Source: Sulfuritalea sp. (GTDB lineage: Bacteria > Pseudomonadota > Gammaproteobacteria > Burkholderiales > Rhodocyclaceae). Taken from it: a stretch of 37,885 nucleotides of DNA. Shown here one piece after another: positions 8,601 through 17,882 of this stretch. Numbering within the stretch: the stretch's first letter is position 1; each line of letters starts with the position of its first letter. The position numbers and the translations under genes were made by a program. The stretch spans positions 1 to 37,885 of the forward strand of contig JAIFMO010000223.1 in NCBI GenBank assembly GCA_020048435.1. The letters run 5' to 3'. Below the pieces are notes generated by a model. That model did no database searches and was not told the origin of the DNA. It worked only from the letters and a program-made list of their open reading frames with translations.

Positions 8601-10275
8601 ACTGCGCCCGCACGATCTCGAATTGCGTAGCGAACTGGTGGATGCCCTGTTTGAAGGCGGCCAGGGAACACAGGCGGCCGCTTACCTCGCCGAGTTGATC
8701 AAGCGAGATACGGCCAGTGCCGCGGCGCGCCTCGACCACGAGAGCCTGCTGGCCACCCTGCATCGCGCCATGGGAAACAAAGTGGCCGAGCGTGAAGCCT
8801 TGCAGCAGTTTGTGGCTGACGTGGACGCGGTCGAGGCGGCCGCGCCCGCCCTGGCCGCCCCCTTTGCCGCACGTCGAACGCAGTCGCGGCAATGGCTGGC
8901 CGAAGCGGCGGTCGCTGCCGGACAGGGGGCCGAGGCGCTGGCGCTGGCCGAAAAGCTTGAGGCAGAGGCCCGCACAGGCCTGCCCAAAACGCGCGCGACG
9001 CTGCTCTCGGCACTGGAGATCAAGCTTGCCGCGCGGCGTCTCGACGGCGCCGAAGCCGAACTTGCCGCGCGCCGCGAACTCATCGCCGAGAGTCGGCCGT
9101 GGCTCGAGAACGACATGCAGAAAAACTACTTCTGGCAGGACAATCTCGGCCGGGACATTCCGGCGCAGGCCGACTCGATGCAGGCCCTCCTCGACAGCAT
9201 GACTTACAAGGAGCGCGACCACTGGAGCTACATCGCCAGCGCGACGGACGCCGCGCGAGCCGCAAAGGGTGAATATGCCGGCCTGGGCATGGATATGTCG
9301 CCCGATTCAAAAAAGCGCCTGCGGGTGTCCATGGTCAATGCCAATTCACCCGCGGCGGCGGCAGGCATCCGTCGCGGCGACATTATCGAAGCGGTTGGCG
9401 GCCGCGATCTCAAGGACATTCTCGCCAATAAGCTCTGGTCCACGGCCTGGGGACCCTCGCGCGAGGGTGTCGAAGTCAAGCTTTCACTCGTTACGCGCGA
9501 AGGCGAACCACGCGAGGTCAATACGCGCAAGGCCATTGTCAAGACCAAGGGAGTGCCGCTGGTCAAGGTGATCGACAGCCACGGGCATCGTGTTGGCTAC
9601 ATGCAGGTCAATAGCTTTCTCGGGTTGACCGAAGACGAGGTACGCGAGTCCATCGCTGCCCTGCGCGCGCAAAAGGCCGAGGAACTGGTGCTGGACCTGC
9701 GTTACAACGGCGGCGGCCGCGTCGACCTGTCGAACCTGCTCGCCAGCGGCATCGCTGGCAACAAGGTGGCTGGACAGGTCTATTCGAAGATTGTCTACAA
9801 CGAGAAAAACACCAAGGCAAACAGCACGGACGCATTCCGGGGCTTCCCGGGCGCGCTCAACCTCAAACGCCTGGTTGTCCTGACCACGCAGGATACCTGC
9901 TCGGCCAGCGAGGCGCTGATCAACGGCCTGCGCCCCTTCATCGAGGTCATTACCGTCGGCGACCGGTCCTGCGGCAAGCCGGTGGGCATGGCTTCCCGCA
10001 GTTTCGGTCCGTGGCAACTTTCCGCCATCAATTTCGAGATTACCAACGGCAAGGGCGAAGGCCGCTACTTCGAAGGCATCAAGGCGACCTGTCCGATGGT
10101 TGACGATCTTGACCACGATCTCGGCGATCCGGCTGAAGGCATGTTTCAAGAGGGGCTGACCTACCTGCGTGACGGCCAGTGCAGCGGCTTCGTCATGCGC
10201 GCCCCGCCGAGTCGGCGCGAGGAGGTGATCGGCGTTGGCAAGACCGGCCTGGCGCTTGAACTGGGGGCGTTCTGA
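8533..10275 (+). CDS. TPR-PDZ-S41 family protease (likely C-terminal part of the 7077 gene product)
   Basis: The frame starts with TPR-like helices, then a PDZ domain (about residues 246-342, with SPAAAAGIRRGDIIEAV), then an S41 tail-specific protease core. The Ser/Lys dyad is intact: Ser457 in TCSASEAL and Lys482 in DRSCGKPVG, exactly 25 residues apart as in E. coli Tsp (S430/K455). The strand LVLDLRYNGGG is also typical. S41 enzymes normally act outside the cytoplasm, yet this frame has no signal peptide and only a TTG start (8533). It overlaps the previous frame by 68 bases. Both facts argue for a frameshift within one gene rather than two genes. The role is unknown; cleavage of envelope proteins next to two caspase-like proteases is an inference. 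Confidence 0.8.
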   Translation: MLAVLAQSGDHATRALLARKNVELRPHDLELRSELVDALFEGGQGTQAAAYLAELIKRDTASAAARLDHESLLATLHRAMGNKVAEREALQQFVADVDAVEAAAPALAAPFAARRTQSRQWLAEAAVAAGQGAEALALAEKLEAEARTGLPKTRATLLSALEIKLAARRLDGAEAELAARRELIAESRPWLENDMQKNYFWQDNLGRDIPAQADSMQALLDSMTYKERDHWSYIASATDAARAAKGEYAGLGMDMSPDSKKRLRVSMVNANSPAAAAGIRRGDIIEAVGGRDLKDILANKLWSTAWGPSREGVEVKLSLVTREGEPREVNTRKAIVKTKGVPLVKVIDSHGHRVGYMQVNSFLGLTEDEVRESIAALRAQKAEELVLDLRYNGGGRVDLSNLLASGIAGNKVAGQVYSKIVYNEKNTKANSTDAFRGFPGALNLKRLVVLTTQDTCSASEALINGLRPFIEVITVGDRSCGKPVGMASRSFGPWQLSAINFEITNGKGEGRYFEGIKATCPMVDDLDHDLGDPAEGMFQEGLTYLRDGQCSGFVMRAPPSRREEVIGVGKTGLALELGAF

Positions 10276-10303
10276 TGCATGAACCGACACGGAGTGCGCA
10301 ACG

Positions 10304-10864
10304 ATGAACAAACTGGGTACCTTCGATCCGAACACCAATATCGCTTTTCTTGCGTTTGTGCTCTCGATTGCCGTGGCGGCGGCCACATGGCTACCTTCCG
10401 TCCTGAAATTGTTTGCCTTGTACCCATTTGGATGGGTGGTGTCGCGATTATTTTTCATAGTCATGTCGCTAATCAAGCACCGCGCGGAGAAGGATGCCAT
10501 CGGCGATTGGAACGGTCGCTACTTCGCCTTCGAAGGCCAGCAAATCCGCATTCACTGGGATGACGAAACCACCTGGCTGGTGGCCAAGGACATCTTCGAC
10601 GCCATCCAGCGCGACCCCGACGCGGTGGAACGCAAGAAAATCCGCGTTCGTGTCGGGGAGGCACATTACCGCGACTTGCCGGGCGTCAATGAAGATTGTT
10701 TTTCCGAGTACGGCGTGCTGAAGTATTTTTCCAGCCAGCGCGAGGAGGACATCCGCAAGTTGCGCCGCTGGCTTGAACGCGAAGTCTTCGCCAGCGTCCG
10801 CAAGTTCCGCGAATTTGGCGACGAGCGCCACGAGCGCTTCAAAATCGAACGGCCAGCCGGTTGA
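10304..10864 (+). CDS. Membrane-anchored Bro-N-like protein
   Basis: A 186-residue protein with two N-terminal hydrophobic segments (about 12-36 and 40-57), then a soluble domain resembling the Bro-N domain of phage and baculovirus antirepressor-like proteins: FEGQQIRIHWDDETTWLVAKDIFDAI at about 76-100 matches the family's FxG..IRV...PW(F/L)VAKD(V/I) pattern, VNEDCFSEYGVLKYF matches the INE.GLY segment, and RRWLEREVFASVRKFREFG matches the W...EVLP.IRK end. Bro-N domains usually bind DNA and are soluble, so membrane anchoring is unusual. It lies 28 bases after the S41 frame and 47 bases before the second caspase-like gene, with a GGAG upstream. Domain call is from motif recognition and could be a diverged relative. 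Confidence 0.65.
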   Translation: MNKLGTFDPNTNIAFLAFVLSIAVAAATWLPSVLKLFALYPFGWVVSRLFFIVMSLIKHRAEKDAIGDWNGRYFAFEGQQIRIHWDDETTWLVAKDIFDAIQRDPDAVERKKIRVRVGEAHYRDLPGVNEDCFSEYGVLKYFSSQREEDIRKLRRWLEREVFASVRKFREFGDERHERFKIERPAG

Positions 10865-10911
10865 AACGAATAGAATCCCGCACCAATTTTCGGGCTTGCC
10901 AGGGAAAATAA

Positions 10912-12309
10912 ATGAAAATTACATTATTCTTGACGTCGATTTTTTTCTGCGCGGCAGTGTCGACCTTTTCTCATGCCCAGACGACGAAGGCCGGCGCAGC
11001 GGCCCCGGCAACGGTGGCGGCCGACTCCAGGCGAGTGGCGCTGGTGGTGGGCAACAGCCGCTACACTCGCCTGAGCAAGCTCGAAAATTCGCAGAACGAC
11101 GCCGATGACATTGCCAAAACACTCAAAAAAGTCGGCTTCGAGGTCATTCACGTCAAGGATAGCGATCGCGAGGGTTTCTTCGCCGCCATGCAGCGCTTCA
11201 AGCAGTCCATCAAACCGGGTGGCGTGTCCCTGTTTTATTACGCGGGCCACGGCATCCAGTCCAACGGCGTAAATTATCTGATGCCCGTGGATGCGGCGGC
11301 CGACGACGAAATCGCAGTGCGTTCAAAAGGCGTGCCGCTGGACGAAGTGCTCGGCCTCATGAACGAAGCCCGCAGCGCCCTGAAAATCGTCTACCTCGAT
11401 GCCTGCCGCGAAGACCCGCCGCAACTCAAGCGCGCTACCCGCTCGGCGGCGCGCGGTCTGGCCGAGGTGCCCAAGGCGCAGGGCACGATCATCGAGTTTT
11501 CCACCAGTCCCGGTAATGTGGCGCTCGATGGCAAACAGGGTGAGCGCAACTCACCCTACACGGCAGCACTGCTCAAGAACATCGAAAAGCCCGGCCTGCA
11601 GATCGAGCAACTGGGCAAACTGGTGCGCGCCGAAGTGATGAGCGCAACCAAAGGCAAGCAGGAGCCCTGGACTTCATCGTCGATCACCAACGACTTTTTC
11701 TTCGTACCACCAAAAGAGGGCCAGCAGCAGGTCATCGTCACCACCATCGATCGCGGACCGGAACCGGGCGCGGGCGGGAACGGAATGTCACGGAAAGGCG
11801 ATTCCTCCGCTGCCGATGCCGCCTTCTGGAATGCAGTAAAGGACAGTAGCGACCCCGAAGAAGTACAGGCCTATCTCGACAGGTTTCCGGCTGGACAGTT
11901 TGCGGATTTCGCGAAAAAGCGGTTACAGAAGATCAATGCCGCAGCGCCCAAGTCAGCCAAGGATTTCCCTCTGCCAAACAACCTGGCTGAGCGCTGTACC
12001 TGGGATCACCTGAGCAAGGAACATGTGGCTCAAGTCAAACTGGGCATGCACATCAACGAGGTTCATGGCATCTTCGGCTGCATGGGCAAGCAGCAAAGCG
12101 CAACCGCCAAAACGGTGGCGATGGAGTGGAAAGGCCATTACTTCAATGAACGTTTCAAACAATGGATGCCGGGTGGGCGCAATGTCATTGTTTATCTCGA
12201 TCCCGCCGGCACCACGGTCAGCGACCCTTACAACAGCGGCGACTGGAAGATATTCATCGACCAGACCGAGATGGTGCGAAAGCTTCAGGAAATCGGCAAC
12301 CGGCGCTGA
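10912..12309 (+). CDS. Second exported caspase-like (C14) protease
   Basis: A 465-residue protein with a signal peptide (cleavage near SHAQ, residue 23) and a caspase fold: RRVALVVGNSRY at 40-51, ENSQNDADDIAKTLKKVGFEV, catalytic His113 in YYAGHGIQ, and catalytic Cys165 in YLDACREDPP. This is the common bacterial caspase class, distinct from the first, more metacaspase-like copy at 4855. Around residue 300 there is a short repeat-like helix pair (AFWNAVKDSSDPEEVQAYLDRFPAG), often seen behind such caspases. The last 110 residues (VKLGMHINEVHGIFGCMG) hint at a small SmpA/BamE-like fold, a weak inference. AGGGA at 10901-10905 is a good ribosome site for the ATG at 10912. It ends the plus-strand island and is convergent with the Nif3-family gene. 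Confidence 0.87.
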   Translation: MKITLFLTSIFFCAAVSTFSHAQTTKAGAAAPATVAADSRRVALVVGNSRYTRLSKLENSQNDADDIAKTLKKVGFEVIHVKDSDREGFFAAMQRFKQSIKPGGVSLFYYAGHGIQSNGVNYLMPVDAAADDEIAVRSKGVPLDEVLGLMNEARSALKIVYLDACREDPPQLKRATRSAARGLAEVPKAQGTIIEFSTSPGNVALDGKQGERNSPYTAALLKNIEKPGLQIEQLGKLVRAEVMSATKGKQEPWTSSSITNDFFFVPPKEGQQQVIVTTIDRGPEPGAGGNGMSRKGDSSAADAAFWNAVKDSSDPEEVQAYLDRFPAGQFADFAKKRLQKINAAAPKSAKDFPLPNNLAERCTWDHLSKEHVAQVKLGMHINEVHGIFGCMGKQQSATAKTVAMEWKGHYFNERFKQWMPGGRNVIVYLDPAGTTVSDPYNSGDWKIFIDQTEMVRKLQEIGNRR

Positions 12310-12390
12310 CCCACCCGACAGCCAAGGATGAATGGCACCCGCCATCGACGCCGGAAACCCCGGCCGGCGATTAGCCCCGGGGAGCCAGCG
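12310..12390. other. Convergent intergenic gap with GC-rich inverted repeats
   Basis: Between the ends of the caspase-like and Nif3-family genes there is a GCCGG (12350-12354) / CCGGC (12364-12368) pair and a CCCCGGGG (12375-12382). Neither is followed by a T run, so a terminator role is only possible. Confidence 0.25.
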
Positions 12391-13161
12391 TTACACGGGA
12401 TTGTCGAGTTCGAGGTACTCGCAATCGATGCCGAAGCGCGCCGCCAAATGCCGCCCCACGGCCTGCACGCCGTAGCGTTCGGTGGCATGGTGGCCGGCGG
12501 CGATGTAGGGAACGCCGGATTCACGCGCCAGATGCACCGTCTGTTCGGAAATTTCGCCGCTGACATAGACATCGGCGCCGGCGAGGATGGCTTGTTCGAA
12601 ATAGCCCTGGGCGCCGCCACTACACCAGGCGACGCGCTTCACGGGGCGCGTCGCGTCGCCCACCAGCAGCGCCTGGCGGCCCAGCGCCTGGCTGATGCGA
12701 CCCGCCAGTTCCCCTGAAAAAGTCGGCGCTAGCGGTACGCCAAGAAAACCGATGTCCTGCTCGCCGAAGCGGCCGCCGCCACTCCCGTCAATCCGCGCGT
12801 CGATCCGCCAGCCAAGCAACTGGCCAAGTTGCGCGTTGTTGCCCAGTTCGGGGTGGGCATCCAGTGGCAGGTGGTAGGCAATCAGGTTGATGTCATGCGC
12901 CAGCAGCGCTGCCATGCGCCGCTTGCGAAAGCCGGTCACGCGACCCTCTTCACCACGCCAGAACCAGCCGTGATGCACAAGCACTGCATCCACGTCGCGG
13001 CGCGCCGCCTCGTCGATCAGCGCCTGGCTGGCCGTGACGCCGCAAAGCACCCGGCGCACCTCGGCCCGGCCTTCCACTTGCAGGCCATTTGGGCAATAAT
13101 CGCGGAAGTTCGCGACGGCCAGCAAGTTATCCAGATGCTCACATAATTCGTCGCGCCGCAT
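12391..13161 (-). CDS. Nif3/YbgI-family metal-binding protein
   Basis: A 256-residue Nif3-like dinuclear metal protein, a family often labelled GTP cyclohydrolase I type 2, although the true role is unsettled. Typical features are PNGLQVEG near residue 25, the metal-binding HHG (H63/H64) in LVHHGWFW, DAHPELGNNAQLG, and the C-terminal GHHATERYG. Length is normal. A dispersed repeat copy (12717-12740) is read here as VPLAPTF between the two conserved halves, where family members are variable. The gene is divergent from the DegS-type protease; AAAGGAAG precedes its ATG. Confidence 0.88.
   Translation of the reverse strand: MRRDELCEHLDNLLAVANFRDYCPNGLQVEGRAEVRRVLCGVTASQALIDEAARRDVDAVLVHHGWFWRGEEGRVTGFRKRRMAALLAHDINLIAYHLPLDAHPELGNNAQLGQLLGWRIDARIDGSGGGRFGEQDIGFLGVPLAPTFSGELAGRISQALGRQALLVGDATRPVKRVAWCSGGAQGYFEQAILAGADVYVSGEISEQTVHLARESGVPYIAAGHHATERYGVQAVGRHLAARFGIDCEYLELDNPV
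12717..12740 (+). repeat. Dispersed 25-base repeat, copy 3 (inside Nif3-family gene)
   Basis: Five A's and the core through GGTACG, ending in C instead of GC. It is antisense to the gene and read as VPLAPTF. Confidence 0.88.
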
Positions 13162-13181
13162 GAATGCTTCCTTTAAATTCC

Positions 13182-13194
13182 ACCTGGTTCAGGT
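13182..13194. promoter_or_regulatory. Short inverted repeat between divergent genes
   Basis: ACCTG-GTT-CAGGT is a perfect 5-base inverted repeat in the 53-base gap between the Nif3-family gene and the DegS-type gene. It could be an operator. It could also be chance. Confidence 0.2.
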
Positions 13195-13214
13195 TTGCTT
13201 AGTTTAGGCTCGAC

Positions 13215-14405
<1,191 letters not shown>

Positions 14406-14446
14406 CGCAGGAATTATCCAGAACCAGGCCAGAACCAAAGCCTGAG

Positions 14447-15256
14447 CTAGCCTTTGCGGTTTTCCAGCGAGTCGCCGGCTGCGCTGTCGAGCGCATGTTC
14501 CATGTCGGCGTCGCTCGGCGCCTGATAGTCGCTCTCTGGCGCGACTGGCTTGGCTATGAAGCGCGACAGCAGCAGGCCCAGTTCGAACAGCAGCCACATG
14601 GGCATGGCCAGCATGAACTGCGAAACGACGTCTGGCGGCGTCACCACCGCGGCAATGACAAAAGCGCCGACGATCACATAGGGCCGCGCCTCCTTCAGTT
14701 TTTCGACCGTAACCAGACCAAACTTGACTAGCAGAATCACGACCACCGGCACCTCGAAGGTAACGCCGAAGGCAATGAACATGGTCATGACGAAAGACAG
14801 ATATTGCTCGATGTCAGGTGCTGGCGTGATGCTGGCCGGGGCAAACTCGGCGATAAACTTGAACACCGTGTTGAAAACGAAGAAATAGCAGAAGGCGATG
14901 CCGGCGATGAACAGGAAAGTCGTGCCAATCACCAGTGGCAGCGCGAACTTCTTCTCGTGGGTGTAAAGACCGGGAGCGACAAAACACCAGACCTGATAGA
15001 GCACGACGGGCAGGGCAATGAGGAAGGCAGCCAGCAGCGTCACCTTGATCGGCACCATGAACGGCGTGATGACGCCGGTGGCGATCATCTTGGTGCCGGG
15101 CGGCAGGGTGGCGATCATCGGCATCGCCAGCAGGTCGTAGACCGTACCGGCCCAAGGCATCAGGCACAGGAACACGACGAGAATGGCGGCCAGTGACTTG
15201 ATCAGCCGGTCGCGCAACTCGATCAGGTGGGAGATAAAACTTTCCTGACTGTCCAT
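14447..15256 (-). CDS. tatC: Sec-independent (Tat) translocase subunit TatC
   Basis: A 269-residue, six-helix membrane protein that with TatB recognises twin-arginine signal peptides. The family's N-terminal SFISHLIELRDRLIKS with the conserved Glu and Arg is present, as are the PALYQVWCFVAPGLY-like segment and FGVTFEVPVVVILL. Its ATG shares one base with the tatB stop (TGATG). It has a charged C-terminal tail. It ends the his-tat string. Confidence 0.96.
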   Translation of the reverse strand: MDSQESFISHLIELRDRLIKSLAAILVVFLCLMPWAGTVYDLLAMPMIATLPPGTKMIATGVITPFMVPIKVTLLAAFLIALPVVLYQVWCFVAPGLYTHEKKFALPLVIGTTFLFIAGIAFCYFFVFNTVFKFIAEFAPASITPAPDIEQYLSFVMTMFIAFGVTFEVPVVVILLVKFGLVTVEKLKEARPYVIVGAFVIAAVVTPPDVVSQFMLAMPMWLLFELGLLLSRFIAKPVAPESDYQAPSDADMEHALDSAAGDSLENRKG

Positions 15257-15660
15257 CAGGCGACGGGCTTGTCTGCCGCGGCGGCGGAAAAAGTCGGCGG
15301 TAGCGGTACGGCAGCGGGTGTTGCCGCAACCGTGACCGCTTCGGCGACCGCCGCCGGCTCGGCCTTATCCGCGAGGCCCTGGGCGATGGACTCGTTCAGC
15401 GATGTTTCGACCGATGACATTTGCGCATTCACCCGCATCTCCATGTCGCGCGCCTGCGAGACAACCTGTTCCTGCAATTTCTTGAGTTCGTCGAGTTGCA
15501 TTTCGCGACTGATGTCGGACTTGACCTCGCCAACGTAGCGCTGCAGCCGGCCCAGCAAATGGCCGACCGTGCGCGCGACCGTGGGCAGGCGCTGCGGCCC
15601 GATGACAATCAGCGCCACCAGGCCAATAAGAACAAGTTCGGAAAAACCGACGTCGAACAT
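15256..15660 (-). CDS. tatB: Tat translocase subunit TatB
   Basis: A 134-residue protein with the TatB pattern: N-terminal MFDVGFSELVLIGLVALIVIGPQRLP with the conserved Glu and the GP hinge, an amphipathic helix, and a variable tail. The tail end (AAVPLPPTFSAAAADKPVA) includes a dispersed repeat copy at 15288-15312. This variable region tolerates insertions, which fits the repeat being accommodated. It is 65 bases after tatA and overlaps tatC by one base. Confidence 0.95.
   Translation of the reverse strand: MFDVGFSELVLIGLVALIVIGPQRLPTVARTVGHLLGRLQRYVGEVKSDISREMQLDELKKLQEQVVSQARDMEMRVNAQMSSVETSLNESIAQGLADKAEPAAVAEAVTVAATPAAVPLPPTFSAAAADKPVA
15288..15312 (+). repeat. Dispersed 25-base repeat, copy 4 (inside tatB tail)
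   Basis: Five A's then the core with one change (GGCGGTAGC in place of GGCGCTAGC). The variant is shared with the copy at 22758. It is antisense to tatB and read as AVPLPPTF. Confidence 0.9.
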
Positions 15661-15725
15661 GATTTAACGGTGGAAAGCGCGTGGAAGAGCGGATAGCGCC
15701 CACCCAAGATGACGGCCCGGGGGCG

Positions 15726-15956
15726 TCAGACCTTTTCTTTCCTGGCCTCGCCCTCGATGGTGTGGCCGACCGTCTGGGTCGGTCCGGGGGTGGCGCTGGT
15801 GGTAGTGGCATCGGCAGTGCCTTCCTTCATGCCATCCTTGAAACCCTTGACCGCGCCGCCAAGGTCGGCACCCACATTGCGCAGTTTCTTGGTGCCGAAC
15901 ACCAGCATCACGATGACGAGAACGATAAGCCAATGCCAAATGCTGAAGCTACCCAT
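15726..15956 (-). CDS. tatA: Tat translocase pore subunit TatA
   Basis: A 76-residue protein with [20 protein letters not shown] as the single membrane helix, the [10 protein letters not shown] hinge, and the amphipathic [13 protein letters not shown] helix. TatA multimers form the protein-conducting element for folded substrates. It starts 9 bases after hinT ends and precedes tatB, the usual order tatA-tatB-tatC. Confidence 0.95.
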   Translation of the reverse strand: MGSFSIWHWLIVLVIVMLVFGTKKLRNVGADLGGAVKGFKDGMKEGTADATTTSATPGPTQTVGHTIEGEARKEKV

Positions 15957-15965
15957 GCAAAACTC

Positions 15966-16328
15966 CTATTTCGTGATGCCCCTGGGCCCGATCATGGGTC
16001 CAATGGGCTGCGGCCCGCCGAGGATGTGAACGTGGAGATGATACACCTCCTGTCCGCCTACCCTGCCGGTGTTGATAATGGTGCGAAAGCCATCCGTGGC
16101 GCCCTGCGCCCGGGCCAGTTCGCCGGCTTTCAGCAGCAATTTACCCAGTAGCGCCTGATGCGACGCGTCGGCCTCGGCCAGCGAAGCGAGGTGCTGTTTG
16201 GGCACGATCATGAAATGCACCGGCGCCGCCGGCGAGATGTCATGAAAAGCAAAGATATCCTCGTCTTCATACACCTTGTTGCAGGGAATTTTCCCCGCGA
16301 TGATCTTGCAGAAGACGCAATCGCTCAT
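15966..16328 (-). CDS. hinT: Histidine-triad (HIT) nucleotide-binding protein, HinT type
   Basis: A 120-residue HIT-family hydrolase that acts on purine nucleoside phosphoramidates. It has the N-terminal CVFCKIIAGKIP with the paired cysteines, FHDISPAAPVHFMIVPKQH, and the active-site triad HLHVH at 97-101 followed by ILGG. It begins with an ATG that shares one base with the hisE stop (TAATG). Its place between hisE and tatA is common in betaproteobacteria; the functional link to histidine synthesis is not established. Confidence 0.94.
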   Translation of the reverse strand: MSDCVFCKIIAGKIPCNKVYEDEDIFAFHDISPAAPVHFMIVPKQHLASLAEADASHQALLGKLLLKAGELARAQGATDGFRTIINTGRVGGQEVYHLHVHILGGPQPIGPMIGPRGITK

Positions 16329-16648
16329 TATTTCCTCGACTTCTTCTCGTCGATGCCGGAGATGCCCTCGCGCCGGCGAAACTCGACCATCACGTCATCG
16401 ACGCCGATGCCGAAATGCGTCAACAACACCAGAGAGTGAAACCAGACATCGCACACCTCGCGCACCAGATGCAGACGGTCGCCGTCTTTGGCTGCCATGA
16501 TTACCTCGGCCGCCTCCTCCGCCATTTTTTTGCAAATGGCATCGGTACCCTTGGCGTAAAGGCTCGCCACATAAGATGAATCGGGCGCGGCGTTCTTGCG
16601 CTCGATCAGCGTGTCTTGAACGCGGTGAATCACTTCAAGATCAATCAC
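16328..16648 (-). CDS. hisE: Phosphoribosyl-ATP pyrophosphatase
   Basis: Hydrolyses phosphoribosyl-ATP to phosphoribosyl-AMP, the second step of histidine synthesis. I chose the GTG at 16648 (106 residues) because it overlaps the hisI stop as GTGA, lies behind GGAG, and gives the family's usual length; the upstream extension to 16726 is only hisI read out of frame. The MazG-like motifs are present: [14 protein letters not shown] with its metal-binding Glu pairs, and [14 protein letters not shown]. Confidence 0.93.
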   Translation of the reverse strand: MIDLEVIHRVQDTLIERKNAAPDSSYVASLYAKGTDAICKKMAEEAAEVIMAAKDGDRLHLVREVCDVWFHSLVLLTHFGIGVDDVMVEFRRREGISGIDEKKSRK

Positions 16649-17031
16649 TTGTAAATCTCCTTGGGGTCTTTCAGCACCGGTTCGACAGCCTGCCAGCACT
16701 CGCTTTCGAGGCGATTGAAAAAGCAACTGCTACGACCGGTATGGCAGGCGATGCCGCCAACCTGTTCGATCTTGAGCAGGATCACGTCATTATCGCAGTC
16801 GGTGCGCAGTTCCACCACTTTCTGGAAGTGGCCGGACTCCTCGCCCTTGTGCCAGAGCTTGCGGCGCGAGCGCGACCAATAGACCGCCTGGCCGATCTGC
16901 GCCGTTTTTTCAAGGGCCTCGCGGTTCATCCAGGCGAACATCAATACTTCGCCGGTCTTTGCGTCCTGGGCGATGACGGGCACGAGACCCTGCTCATCCC
17001 ATTTCACTTCATTGAGCCATTTCGCAGCCAT
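16645..17031 (-). CDS. hisI: Phosphoribosyl-AMP cyclohydrolase
   Basis: A 128-residue stand-alone HisI that opens the adenine ring of PR-AMP in the third step. The zinc- and magnesium-binding motifs are visible: DCDNDVILL at about 77-85 and CHTGRSSCF at about 94-102, with YWSRSR before them. HisI and HisE are separate proteins here, not fused as in enteric bacteria. Its ATG shares one base with the hisF stop. Confidence 0.96.
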   Translation of the reverse strand: MAAKWLNEVKWDEQGLVPVIAQDAKTGEVLMFAWMNREALEKTAQIGQAVYWSRSRRKLWHKGEESGHFQKVVELRTDCDNDVILLKIEQVGGIACHTGRSSCFFNRLESECWQAVEPVLKDPKEIYK

Positions 17032-17789
17032 CAGAGTCGAACCTCGATTCCGCGTGAACGCATGAATTCTTTTGCCTGCTTCACGGTGTATTCGCCATAG
17101 TGGAAGATGCTGGCGGCCAGCACCGCGTCGGCCCGGCCTTCGGTTACGCCGTCGGCCAGGTGTTGCAGGTTGCCAACGCCACCGCTGGCGATCACGGGGA
17201 TGCGCACGGCCTCCGACACACCCCGGGTCAGCGCCAGATCGAAACCGTTCTTGGTGCCGTCGCGGTCCATGCTGGTCAACAGGATTTCACCCGCGCCCAG
17301 TGCCGCCACCTGCTTCGCCCACTCGATGGCGTCGAGATGGGTGTTGTTGCGGCCGCCGTGGGTGAAGACCTCCCACTTGCCGGGCGAGGTCTGCTTGGCG
17401 TCGATGGCGACAACAATGCACTGGCTGCCCACCTTGGCCGATGCCTCGGCCACCAGGTCGGGATTTTGCACGGCAGCGGTGTTCATGCTGACCTTGTCGG
17501 CGCCAGCGTTCAGCAGGCGGCGGACATCTTCAACCTTGCGCACGCCACCGCCCACCGTCAGAGGAATGAACACCTGCTCGGCGCAGGCTTCGACGATGTG
17601 GAGAATGATGTCGCGCTGGTCGGAACTGGCGGTGATGTCGAGAAAGGTAACTTCGTCGGCGCCCTGCTCGTCGTAGCGACGGGCGATCTCGACCGGGTCG
17701 CCGGCATCGCGCAAGCTGACGAAATTGACGCCCTTGACCACGCGGCCGGCCTTGACGTCGAGACAGGGAATGATGCGTTTGGCGAGCAT
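17031..17789 (-). CDS. hisF: Imidazole glycerol phosphate synthase, cyclase subunit
   Basis: A 252-residue TIM barrel that with HisH makes imidazole glycerol phosphate and AICAR. Catalytic aspartates are in place: Asp11 in IPCLDVK and Asp in VVAIDAKQ near 130. The phosphate-binding loops GGGVRKVED and SGGVGN are also present. It is separated from hisA by 93 bases with several inverted repeats, the only sizeable gap in this his segment. Confidence 0.97.
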   Translation of the reverse strand: MLAKRIIPCLDVKAGRVVKGVNFVSLRDAGDPVEIARRYDEQGADEVTFLDITASSDQRDIILHIVEACAEQVFIPLTVGGGVRKVEDVRRLLNAGADKVSMNTAAVQNPDLVAEASAKVGSQCIVVAIDAKQTSPGKWEVFTHGGRNNTHLDAIEWAKQVAALGAGEILLTSMDRDGTKNGFDLALTRGVSEAVRIPVIASGGVGNLQHLADGVTEGRADAVLAASIFHYGEYTVKQAKEFMRSRGIEVRL

Positions 17790-17804
17790 GGCGTGTTCAG
17801 CTCA

Positions 17805-17839
17805 CAAGAAACTCGCCAGGCCGCCCCAAGAGTTTCTTG
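17805..17839. repeat. 10-base inverted repeat between hisA and hisF
   Basis: CAAGAAACTC (17805-17814) and GAGTTTCTTG (17830-17839) are perfect inverted arms around a 15-base GC-rich loop. It lies in the hisA-hisF gap and could fold in the operon mRNA. No T run follows in the direction of transcription, so it is not a standard terminator. Confidence 0.7.
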
Positions 17840-17840
17840 G

Positions 17841-17868
17841 CCCCTTGAGGGGAGAGCATAGCGATGCT
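17841..17868. repeat. Two more small hairpins in the hisA-hisF gap
   Basis: CCCCTTGAGGGG (17841-17852) and AGCAT-AGCG-ATGCT (17855-17868) are adjacent hairpin-forming sequences. Together with the neighbouring 10-base inverted repeat they make a compact structured block resembling an intergenic repetitive element. Confidence 0.5.
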
Positions 17869-17882
17869 TTCGGGGTGGGTCA

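Noticed and set aside
11125-11136. AAAAAAGTCGGC in the second caspase-like gene
   Set aside because: It encodes the ordinary caspase residues KKVGFEV and diverges right after GGC.
14406-14446. Terminator between the DegS-type gene and tatC
   Set aside because: Only a weak CAAAG/CTTTG pairing around an 11-base loop and no proper U tract.
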